A stretch of 11,932 nt of DNA from Syntrophomonas sp. UBA1376 (lineage in GTDB: Bacteria; Bacillota; Syntrophomonadia; Syntrophomonadales; Syntrophomonadaceae), in NCBI GenBank assembly GCA_002305535.1, contig DBRE01000121.1, positions 27,794 through 39,725 on the forward strand, written 5' to 3'. The notes beneath the pieces are model-generated. The model was not told the DNA's origin. It worked only from the letters and a program-made list of their open reading frames with translations, and ran no database searches. A program made the translations under genes and the position numbers. Each line of letters begins with the position of its first letter. The stretch's first letter is position 1. Shown piece by piece: positions 1-5,970 of this stretch.

Positions 1-566
1 CTTTCCCGGGGATTTAGCTTGTGCATTGCTTGCCAGAGCAGATGCTTTTCAACATCGCTTTCTATTTTTTTGTAAATCATATCACTTTCGGTTCCTAAAA
101 CATCCGAAAGTAGTAATTCGTTGCCATCCCAATCCACATTGAGAGGCTCATCCAAAGACACTTCCACCTTATTCTTCAAGTTCCGCCGCAAATACATCAG
201 TATTTCATTTTCAATGCAGCGGGAACCATAGGTGGCTAATTTAATGTTTTTCTTGGGTTCGAAAGTGTTTACTGCCTTGATCAATCCAATGGTGCCTATT
301 GAAACCAGGTCTTCGATGTTTATGCCGGTATTTTCAAATTTCTTAGCTATGTATACTACCAAACGGAGATTGTGTTCTATTAACTTGGCCTTTACCGCCA
401 TATCGCCCTGATCAAGACGAGTAATTAAATCAAACTCTTCATGCTCCTTCAGGGGGGGAGGCAAAACCTCTGTAGATCCGATATAGTGAATAAACTTTGG
501 CTTCCCGCGCCCCAAAAGCCAGCGCAAAACATACAGTCGCAATTTCCAGGTTGACCACCATTTCAT
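1..566 (-). CDS. sigE: Pro-sigma-E, early mother-cell sporulation sigma factor (3' end outside window)
   Basis: Sigma-70 family factor that directs early mother-cell transcription after asymmetric division. The first 188 codons are visible and the gene runs off the window. Bacillus SigE has about 239 residues, so roughly the last 50, holding most of region 4, are missing. The N-terminus has a basic, Trp-rich pro-sequence (residues 1-27). It is followed by HYIGSTEVLPPPL, which aligns with the Bacillus pro-SigE processing site, so cleavage by SpoIIGA near H27/Y28 is inferred. Core region 2 is unmistakable at about residues 66-128 (NLRLVVYIAKKFENTGINIE, then CIENEILMYLRR). The DEPLNVDWDGNELLLSDVLG block at 139-158 is typical of SigE. 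The ATG at 566-564 has a strong GGGGAGGG ribosome site that overlaps the spoIIGA stop, so the two genes are probably translationally coupled. Confidence 0.96.
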   Translation of the reverse strand, partial: MKWWSTWKLRLYVLRWLLGRGKPKFIHYIGSTEVLPPPLKEHEEFDLITRLDQGDMAVKAKLIEHNLRLVVYIAKKFENTGINIEDLVSIGTIGLIKAVNTFEPKKNIKLATYGSRCIENEILMYLRRNLKNKVEVSLDEPLNVDWDGNELLLSDVLGTESDMIYKKIESDVEKHLLWQAMHKLNPRE

Positions 567-579
567 TATTGACCCTCCC

Positions 580-1458
580 CTATCCATTTTCCAAAACTTC
601 ACAGGGTATTAAGAGCTGGTACCGTTCCTCCGAACTGAGCTTATCCGGATATATACCTATCACCATATTGCTGTGTTCAATATCTTGTTTACCCAGGGCA
701 ACTTTAATCTCATCGGCACGGATCCCTACCATGAGTCCATTCTTCTTGCCGATAGAAGTAAAGGGGATTAATCGCAAACGGTTAGCCCAACTACTTTGGC
801 TAAGCTTATCTAGCATTTCTTCCTGAGTCTGGCTGTCCTCTAAAGCTCTCTGGAAATCGGTAGGCAAACAGTCCTTCAACAGCTGATATTCAGCTATAAT
901 TACCGGTCGGTTGGTCAGGGGATCCCGTAGACCATTACCAGTGTCAACAAATCCCTGGCCGGAACATCGGTTGCGATCAAAGGTCAACTGCACTGGAAAC
1001 TTCAACAATCGCGGCACCAGGCGTTGGGTCAGCCAGTTCTTGCCGAATACCCCTATAAATAAGACACAACTAACTCCTGCTAATAGCCACCACCAACGGG
1101 AATAAACGACCCGATAGGATGACTGAACCAAATAGGAGAAGCCAATGCTAGCTCCTGCGACCAGAAAATTAAGGCCATAGAACAGTAGCAGGCTTTTCTT
1201 CAGGTCAGGCCAGGTACGCGGCCAAACGGCAATGACAACCATAAATACTGAAAATAGAATTTTCATAGGCAAGGAATAGGCCGCAGACAGCTCAGGAAAT
1301 AGGTACCCAACCGCATAAACTCCCCCCAGCAAAGCAGCTATTCCTATACGAAAATAAGCAATGGGAACCCCTGTTAAGCGAGCAGTTACCCAGAGGATCA
1401 AGAAATCCATAATGAAATTAAGGAAAAAGGTAATATCTGCGTACACTCTTGACCCCAT
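580..1458 (-). CDS. spoIIGA: SpoIIGA, membrane aspartic protease that processes pro-sigma-E
   Basis: Sporulation protease that sits in the septal membrane and removes the pro-sequence of SigE, encoded next to it. The 292-residue product (Bacillus about 309) has an N-terminal half of about five hydrophobic segments up to about residue 140, then a soluble protease domain. The catalytic motif is VDTGNGLRDPLTNRPVI, with the presumed catalytic Asp at residue 172. A second conserved block, IPFTSIGKKNGLMVGIRADE, follows near residue 231. I chose the ATG at 1458-1456 because VYADITFFLNF then aligns with the family N-terminus and an AGGTG lies 9 nt upstream. An in-frame TTG at 1491 would add 11 residues but has no ribosome site, and a GTG at 1446 is also possible. 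The gene is the first of its operon, after the ftsZ terminator, and ends 13 nt before sigE. Confidence 0.95.
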   Translation of the reverse strand: MGSRVYADITFFLNFIMDFLILWVTARLTGVPIAYFRIGIAALLGGVYAVGYLFPELSAAYSLPMKILFSVFMVVIAVWPRTWPDLKKSLLLFYGLNFLVAGASIGFSYLVQSSYRVVYSRWWWLLAGVSCVLFIGVFGKNWLTQRLVPRLLKFPVQLTFDRNRCSGQGFVDTGNGLRDPLTNRPVIIAEYQLLKDCLPTDFQRALEDSQTQEEMLDKLSQSSWANRLRLIPFTSIGKKNGLMVGIRADEIKVALGKQDIEHSNMVIGIYPDKLSSEERYQLLIPCEVLENG

Positions 1459-1528
1459 ATTTTCAGCACCTGGTACCTTTCCAGTGGTCAAATTTTACGC
1501 TAATTAATGATTATGCCGGTTGATAAAA

Positions 1529-1549
1529 TATAATGTATCCCACATTATA
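1529..1549. repeat. Perfect inverted repeat over the spoIIG -10 element
   Basis: The arms TATAATGT (1529-1536) and ACATTATA (1542-1549) are perfect reverse complements separated by 5 nt. On the minus strand the first arm contains the -10 hexamer. A second inverted repeat, CCCAC and GTGGG with a 9-nt spacer (minus strand, about 1537-1556), overlaps it. The position suits a repressor operator or a stem in the 5' leader, but no regulator can be named. Confidence 0.6.
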
Positions 1550-1552
1550 CCA
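1544..1552 (-). promoter_or_regulatory. Extended -10 promoter for spoIIGA-sigE
   Basis: The minus strand reads TGG TATAAT, a perfect TATAAT with the TG of an extended -10, about 85 nt upstream of the spoIIGA ATG and downstream of the ftsZ terminator. No good -35 is seen: CAAATT lies at 17-bp spacing and GCAACA at 21 bp. In Bacillus the spoIIG promoter has an over-long spacer and needs Spo0A~P, so a weak -35 fits an activated promoter. I could not find convincing 0A boxes. Confidence 0.6.
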
Positions 1553-1608
1553 GTGGGTATGATGGTAATTTGTTGCTTTAACTAATCGAGCCCGACTATA
1601 ATCGGCCA

Positions 1609-1643
1609 GAAAAGAAAAAAAACCGGGAAATGTCATCCCGGTT
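1609..1643 (-). terminator. Intrinsic terminator after ftsZ
   Basis: On the minus strand AACCGGGA (1643-1636), a 7-nt loop and TCCCGGTT (1628-1621) form an 8-bp stem. It is followed at once by a T-rich run (TTTTTTCTTT, 1620-1611). It starts 13 nt after the ftsZ stop codon and separates the division operon from spoIIGA. The plus strand has no T-run after the stem, so it acts in one direction only. Confidence 0.9.
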
Positions 1644-1656
1644 CGTTGATATCGAA

Positions 1657-2718
1657 CTATTTTCTGCGTAGGAAAGGGGGGATTTCCAGATCATTCTTAT
1701 CCAAAAATGAAGTAGGAGTCTCAACAAGCCTGGAGCGTGGAGCTTCAGGAATAGAGGGCGATGCCACTGAAAAACCGGTAGCAATTACGGTGACCCTAAC
1801 CTCATCATTAAGATCTTCATCAATATTAGCACCGAAAATTATATTGGCTTCAGCATCGGCAGCTTGATGAATAATTTCGGCCGCTTCATTAATTTCAAAT
1901 AGAGTGAGATCATTGCCACCACTAATATTGAAGAGTACTCCCTTGGCACCATCAATGGATGTCTCCAGCAGAGGACTGGAAATAGCCATACGAGCAGCTT
2001 CTGCGGCCCGATTCTCACCCTTGGCTTTGCCAATACCCATCAGAGCTGAGCCGGTATTCTGCATAACGGTTTGCACATCAGCAAAGTCACAATTGATCAC
2101 ACCTGGTATGGCAATTAAGTCAGAAATCCCCTGTACTCCCTGACGGAGTATATCATCAGCTATCTTAAAGGCATCATTAAAATTAGTATGCTTGTCTACT
2201 ACCTGTAAAAGGCGATCATTGGGAATAGTGATCAAACTGTCCACCTGTTCTCGCAAAGACTGCGTACCACGTTCAGCTTGAGTGTTGCGCTTACGCCCTT
2301 CAAAAGAAAAAGGTTTGGTAACGACTCCCACTGTTAAAGCCCCTGACTCTTTGGCTATGCGGGCAATAATAGGAGCACCCCCTGTACCGGTTCCTCCCCC
2401 CATACCAGCAGTGACAAAGACCATGTCAGAGCCCATAAGTGCTCTTTTTATCTCCTCGCTGGATTCCTCCGCCGCCTTCATGCCAATTTCGGGATCGGCA
2501 CCAGCTCCCAAACCTTTGGTGAGTTTCTCTCCCAGCTGGATCTTGGTGTCCGCTTTGGATAGATATAGAGCTTGAGCATCAGTGTTAACAGCAATAAACT
2601 CTACCCCTTTTAGACCAGCCTCGATCATTCGGTTAATCGCATTGTTACCTCCGCCTCCGACTCCAATTACCTTAATATTTGCATATTGCTGCATCTCATC
2701 ATCAAAATCCAACGGCAT
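1657..2718 (-). CDS. ftsZ: Cell division GTPase FtsZ
   Basis: Tubulin-like GTPase that polymerises into the Z-ring at mid-cell, or at the polar sites during sporulation, and recruits the divisome. The 353-residue product has the N-terminal nucleotide-binding loop (IKVIGVGGGGNNAINRM, 15-31), the tubulin signature GGGTGTG at 107-113, and the T7 catalytic loop NCDFAD at 209-214, which completes the GTPase site of the next subunit. The C-terminal peptide DLEIPPFLRRK (343-353) matches the binding tail for FtsA, SepF and other partners. The linker before that tail is short, about 25 residues (317-341), which explains a length below Bacillus FtsZ (about 382). The ATG at 2718 has GGGGAGG 7 nt upstream. 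The gene starts 18 nt after ftsA and is the last gene before the terminator. Confidence 0.98.
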   Translation of the reverse strand: MPLDFDDEMQQYANIKVIGVGGGGNNAINRMIEAGLKGVEFIAVNTDAQALYLSKADTKIQLGEKLTKGLGAGADPEIGMKAAEESSEEIKRALMGSDMVFVTAGMGGGTGTGGAPIIARIAKESGALTVGVVTKPFSFEGRKRNTQAERGTQSLREQVDSLITIPNDRLLQVVDKHTNFNDAFKIADDILRQGVQGISDLIAIPGVINCDFADVQTVMQNTGSALMGIGKAKGENRAAEAARMAISSPLLETSIDGAKGVLFNISGGNDLTLFEINEAAEIIHQAADAEANIIFGANIDEDLNDEVRVTVIATGFSVASPSIPEAPRSRLVETPTSFLDKNDLEIPPFLRRK

Positions 2719-2736
2719 TGCAAAACCTCCCCTGCC

Positions 2737-4002
2737 TTACCGAAATAATTCTTTGAACCAATATGTTATCCGGTCAATCATCCCCATAAAACGCTGACTA
2801 TCCTCATGTTTTATGGCTCCCTGCCGGGCTGAATAAAGAATCCCTCCTAATACTACAGCATTTTGAGGGCGATTAAAATCGGTTGGGAGCCCCTTCATGT
2901 TCTCAGGTAAACCCAACCGTACCGGAACAGTAGTATATTCTTCCATTATATCAACCAAGCCCACCAATTCAGCCGCACCACCAGTTAATACTATACCACC
3001 TGGCATACGGTTTAGGCATCCAAATTGTTTTAATTCCGCATAAATCATTTCCGTCATCTCAATTACCCTAGCTGAGATTATTTCAGCTATGACCTGCTGG
3101 GACACCTGTTGGCCATCTTTACCCTGTATGTTATGTACATTAACCATCAAGTCGCTTTTGGCCATATCGGGACTGGCTACACCATATCTTTCCTTGACTC
3201 GATTAGCTTCCTCCATTGAAGTCCTCAGAACAATGGCCAAATCCTTGGTAATATAATCTCCGCCTATGGGAAGAACGGAAGTTTGAACAACACTGCCCTC
3301 TTCGAAATAGGTTACCTCAGTGGTTCCCCCCCCGATATCAACCAGAGTAACTCCCATTTCCAACTCGGCAGGCGATAATACGGATTCCGCTCCCAGCAAG
3401 GCATTGTACATAAGATCGTCCACATTCAAGTTGATGCGCTGTGCGCTTCTCTGTAGATTTTGGATCGCAGCAATAGCCCCTACCACTATGGATACCTCAG
3501 CCTCCAAGCGACTGCCGACCATACCCACCGGATCTTTTACCCCATCATAACTGTCCACAATATACTGTCTTTCAATTATCTGTATGATAGCCTTATCTAA
3601 TGGTAATGCTAAGTTACGCGCAGAAGTGAGTACACGCTCCTTGTCTTCCAAGGTGATTTCATAGGTGGGGTTAGCAACAGCTACTACCGCGTGGTTGTTC
3701 ACCACTGAAATGCTTACTCCAGAAAATCCTAACAGAGCACCATAAACTTCTATACCAGTCAGACGTTCCAGTTCGGTTAAGCTGTTGTCGATCGACTTGG
3801 CAGTACTTTCAATGTCTATGATGCTACCCTTACGAAGTCCAAAAGAGGGAACCTGGGAAACTCCCAATAAATGAACATCTTGGCCGTGGACTTCAGCCAT
3901 GGCGGCTTTGATCGAGTTCGTGCCTATATCCAGGCTTACTAGGATATTTCTTTTCTTAATGTAAACGCACCCCTCTTTAAGTCCTAATAAAAGATACAAC
4001 AC
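2737..4002 (-). CDS. ftsA: Cell division protein FtsA, actin-like membrane anchor of the Z-ring
   Basis: Actin/Hsp70-fold ATPase that tethers FtsZ to the membrane. Counting from the GTG at 4002 (421 residues), the phosphate-1 motif is SLDIGTNS at 23-30, phosphate-2 is LVDIGGGTTEV at 220-230, and the adenosine motif is IVLTGGAAEL at 337-346. A C-terminal amphipathic helix (MIDRITYWFKELFR, 408-421) serves as the membrane-targeting sequence. The start is uncertain. The GTG (4002) has AAAGAGGA 12 nt upstream, which is long, and a TTG lies at 3999. The conserved domain really begins near residue 20. A strong site, AAAGAGGGGTG (3978-3968), lies 9 nt before an ATT codon at 3960-3958, which would give a family-like N-terminus. 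I kept the canonical start codon in the coordinates. The gene lies 36 nt after sbp and 18 nt before ftsZ. Confidence 0.95.
   Translation of the reverse strand: MLYLLLGLKEGCVYIKKRNILVSLDIGTNSIKAAMAEVHGQDVHLLGVSQVPSFGLRKGSIIDIESTAKSIDNSLTELERLTGIEVYGALLGFSGVSISVVNNHAVVAVANPTYEITLEDKERVLTSARNLALPLDKAIIQIIERQYIVDSYDGVKDPVGMVGSRLEAEVSIVVGAIAAIQNLQRSAQRINLNVDDLMYNALLGAESVLSPAELEMGVTLVDIGGGTTEVTYFEEGSVVQTSVLPIGGDYITKDLAIVLRTSMEEANRVKERYGVASPDMAKSDLMVNVHNIQGKDGQQVSQQVIAEIISARVIEMTEMIYAELKQFGCLNRMPGGIVLTGGAAELVGLVDIMEEYTTVPVRLGLPENMKGLPTDFNRPQNAVVLGGILYSARQGAIKHEDSQRFMGMIDRITYWFKELFR
3968..3978 (-). promoter_or_regulatory. Strong ribosome site inside the annotated 5' end of ftsA
   Basis: The minus strand reads AAAGAGGGGTG, one of the closest matches in the window to the anti-Shine-Dalgarno complement. 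It is followed after 9 nt by ATT AAG AAA AGA in the ftsA frame. No ATG, GTG or TTG exists in frame between this site and the first conserved FtsA residues. It either starts translation at ATT (3960) or is a chance match inside codons 9-12 of the longer form. Confidence 0.5.
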
Positions 4003-4038
4003 CTGGGGGCCAAATCCTCTTTCCCAATGAGAAAATGT

Positions 4039-4374
4039 TTAGTATTTTTTCAATAGATAACGACGAATGATACCTAGATTTTGGAATATCCTGGCTCCAA
4101 AAACCACCACTGCGGCTAAATACAGCTCCACTCCCAGGCGATCACCCAGATAAGCCAATCCCGCTGCCAATATGGTATTAACTATAAATCCACTGATAAA
4201 AATGGTGTTGTCAAAACCATCTTCCATGTAAGCGCGAATGCCTCCAAATACGGAGTCCAGGGCTGCCAGAACCGCTATGGACATATATTTGGCAAATACT
4301 ACCGGAAACAACACCGGAATCGAAAAACCAATCAAAAGTCCAACCAGTAAGCCGAAAACTATCAGCAACCACAT
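4039..4374 (-). CDS. sbp: Sbp, small basic membrane protein of the division cluster (DUF1290)
   Basis: A 111-residue membrane protein of the DUF1290 family, found beside ftsA in Gram-positive division clusters, where Bacillus calls it sbp. Its role is not established. Nearly the whole protein is hydrophobic, with about three predicted membrane segments: one near residues 2-22, one around the middle (about 56-75) and one near 80-96. The block SIAVLAALDSVFGGIRAYME (about 32-51) is the recognisable family core, and the C-terminus is basic (RRYLLKKY). The ATG at 4374 comes 4 nt after the stop codon of the DUF881 gene, and its ribosome site (AAGGCGG) lies inside the end of that gene, so the two are probably co-translated. 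Confidence 0.9.
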   Translation of the reverse strand: MWLLIVFGLLVGLLIGFSIPVLFPVVFAKYMSIAVLAALDSVFGGIRAYMEDGFDNTIFISGFIVNTILAAGLAYLGDRLGVELYLAAVVVFGARIFQNLGIIRRYLLKKY

Positions 4375-4378
4375 CTAC

Positions 4379-5098
4379 TTATTCCGCCTTTTCCTTATAT
4401 TCTACCGTGGCCCCGTAATCAAACTTAAAACTACTCGTATAATTAGGTATTTCTACTTTCTCCACCTTTTGAAGATGTACCTGCATCCCTAATGCTTTAA
4501 GTTGATCCAGGATGCCACCTCGCATCAGCACTCCGCTCTCCAGTATATCAGGATTGCCCACCGCTCTTATCTCAAAAGGAGGCGCAATTATATCTCGGTT
4601 GACCAGAATAGTAGTACCAGCACAGCGAATTTCGGACATGGCGGTCAGGCGCTTGCCATTTATAGATATGGCTTCTGCACCTGAGGCTTTCATTTCATTT
4701 ACAATCAGCAGCAAATCTCGATCATGTATGAGGTAAGCATTGGCATTGTCTACAGATCCCAAATTGAGCAAGCTGTCGTTTAAGGTCAATATGATGCCGG
4801 GACCTTCTATCGGTAAAAGACCAGCTGCCATATTGGCTTCGGTTACTTCTTGGTGCAGATCTGCCAGAGCCTGGTCGGTCTCACGAAAGTTGGCTAATTT
4901 AGAACGCAGCGACAAAACCTCTTCTGCCAAAGCATCACGTTCATCGGTTACCGTCTGCAACTTCTGCGTCAGTTCCGTTACTCTATCATCGCTCTGGTTG
5001 GCTTCAATACTCGCTGTAGTTCTAAATTGAACAGCTAGCATGATACCCAGAATCAAGCAAACCAAGGCTATAGAGATTTGCGCTCCTTTGCTACGCAT
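4379..5098 (-). CDS. DUF881 family membrane-anchored coiled-coil protein (YlxW/YlxX-like)
   Basis: A 239-residue protein of the DUF881 family, of unknown exact function. One N-terminal membrane segment (about residues 8-23) leads to a predicted coiled coil (about 36-80, rich in Glu, Leu and Arg). The DUF881 globular domain (about 90-235) follows, including IEGPGIILTLNDS and the block from residues 116-160 with INGKRLTAMSEIRCAG. It is probably an external or spore-side membrane protein linked to division, judging from position only. Bacillus has two such genes (ylxW, ylxX) here and this cluster has one, so a one-letter symbol assignment is unsafe. The ATG at 5098 has GAAGGGTGAG upstream. The gene starts 20 nt after ftsQ and ends 4 nt before sbp. 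Confidence 0.88.
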   Translation of the reverse strand: MRSKGAQISIALVCLILGIMLAVQFRTTASIEANQSDDRVTELTQKLQTVTDERDALAEEVLSLRSKLANFRETDQALADLHQEVTEANMAAGLLPIEGPGIILTLNDSLLNLGSVDNANAYLIHDRDLLLIVNEMKASGAEAISINGKRLTAMSEIRCAGTTILVNRDIIAPPFEIRAVGNPDILESGVLMRGGILDQLKALGMQVHLQKVEKVEIPNYTSSFKFDYGATVEYKEKAE

Positions 5099-5118
5099 AT
5101 ATTCTCACCCTTCTTAAT

Positions 5119-5856
5119 CTAAATCGTGGTCTTGACTACGGGTTGTCCTTTATAACGCATATCTACATAAATCAGATCATCCTGACCTGTATCTATGAAA
5201 TCCCGCTCCAGTTGAAACACTTGACTTAGAGTGGACAACTTCTCCTCCAAGCGCTCGTCTATTCCGAATTTAATCTCTGTACCTTGTAAAGTATAAATAG
5301 TCAATTGCTGACTAGCAACGGCAAAATGAAAGTCCGATACTTGTTGACGTTCCCCGTCGGAAAGACCCTCCCATACTTTCCTGATCAAATCCATCCCCCC
5401 GGGTTCAACGGCCTGTCCCAAAATGATCTGCTGTGGCACAGGTTCAATGGTAATCAACGGCACTTCTGTACTGGGGAACTGCAGGCTTTTATTTATACAT
5501 ACCCCTTCGGTATCAATAATCAAAAATTCGTCGGTTAATGGAACTACCGCCCACATTACCCTCTCGGTAACCTTTATCTCTAAGGTACGCGGAAGGTGAC
5601 GAACCAATTGAGCTTCTTTGATCATGGGATGCAGTTCAACGGCTTGAGATATCAATTTCTCATTGGCCTCGAACAGCTTGATTTCATCTTCAATTCTTGC
5701 CATATCAATAATTTCGTGTTGTGAGATGGTGGAGTTGCCGGTAACTACAATGGTGTCCACTTGAAAGAAAGAACTGTGGGAGAAAAAATACCCGCAGACA
5801 ATTATCAAAAGCAAGAAAATGGATGCCCGAAACAATCGGCGAGATGTGTTGTTCAT
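5119..5856 (-). CDS. ftsQ: Divisome protein FtsQ/DivIB
   Basis: Bitopic membrane protein of the divisome, partner of the FtsL/DivIC-type proteins. From the ATG at 5856 it has 245 residues: a short basic N-terminus, one membrane segment (about 11-27), then a POTRA domain starting FFQVDTIVVTGNSTISQHEI and a following beta-rich domain with LPRTLEIKVTERVMWAVVP and FLIIDTEGVCI. The order of domains and length match DivIB/FtsQ. A TTG two codons earlier (5862) is also possible. The ATG is preferred because the G-rich ribosome site (eight G at 5867-5874) lies 10 nt from it, against 4 nt from the TTG. The gene is the first behind the promoter at 5897-5905 and is probably transcribed both from that promoter and by read-through from murA. 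Confidence 0.92.
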   Translation of the reverse strand: MNNTSRRLFRASIFLLLIIVCGYFFSHSSFFQVDTIVVTGNSTISQHEIIDMARIEDEIKLFEANEKLISQAVELHPMIKEAQLVRHLPRTLEIKVTERVMWAVVPLTDEFLIIDTEGVCINKSLQFPSTEVPLITIEPVPQQIILGQAVEPGGMDLIRKVWEGLSDGERQQVSDFHFAVASQQLTIYTLQGTEIKFGIDERLEEKLSTLSQVFQLERDFIDTGQDDLIYVDMRYKGQPVVKTTI

Positions 5857-5896
5857 TGTCAACCATCCCCCCCCATCTCAGAAATCCGTATGCTTG

Positions 5897-5905
5897 ATTA
5901 TAACA
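5897..5905 (-). promoter_or_regulatory. Extended -10 promoter upstream of ftsQ
   Basis: The minus strand reads TGT TATAAT, a perfect -10 hexamer with the TG of an extended -10, inside the AT-rich part of the 97-nt gap between murA and the ftsQ ATG. The sequence at 17-bp spacing (ATGCTT) is a poor -35, which is common for extended -10 promoters. Transcription should start near 5890 and give a leader of about 35 nt. This would drive ftsQ, the DUF881 gene, sbp, ftsA and ftsZ without the mur genes. Confidence 0.6.
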
Positions 5906-5941
5906 GAAATTTAATGTAAAAGCATTACTAAAGATGGGTGA

Positions 5942-5970
5942 GGGGGCCTTCCCTTAGGTCCTAGGCCCCC
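5942..5970 (-). other. GC-rich hairpin overlapping the murA stop codon
   Basis: On the minus strand GGGGGCC (5970-5964) and GGCCCCC (5948-5942) form a perfect 7-bp GC stem with a 15-nt loop that contains the murA TAA (5956-5954). No U-run follows, so it is not a standard intrinsic terminator. It may slow polymerase, protect the 3' end of a processed transcript, or mark the boundary between the mur and fts segments. Confidence 0.6.

Noticed and set aside
497..826. Plus-strand open frame of 109 codons opposite sigE and spoIIGA
   Set aside because: It lies antisense to two clear genes, has no ribosome site or family resemblance, and is a shadow of their codon pattern. The same holds for the other plus-strand frames, including the 215-codon one at 9173-9820 opposite murG.
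1641..1657. TATCGAA (plus strand, 1650-1656), one mismatch from the Spo0A box TGTCGAA, upstream of spoIIGA
   Set aside because: It lies in the end of ftsZ, upstream of the terminator and over 100 nt from the expected start of transcription, in the unfavoured orientation. One near-match to a 7-mer is expected by chance.
1596..1784. Short minus-strand frame overlapping the 3' end of ftsZ
   Set aside because: It is out of frame with ftsZ, runs through the terminator stem and encodes a low-complexity product.
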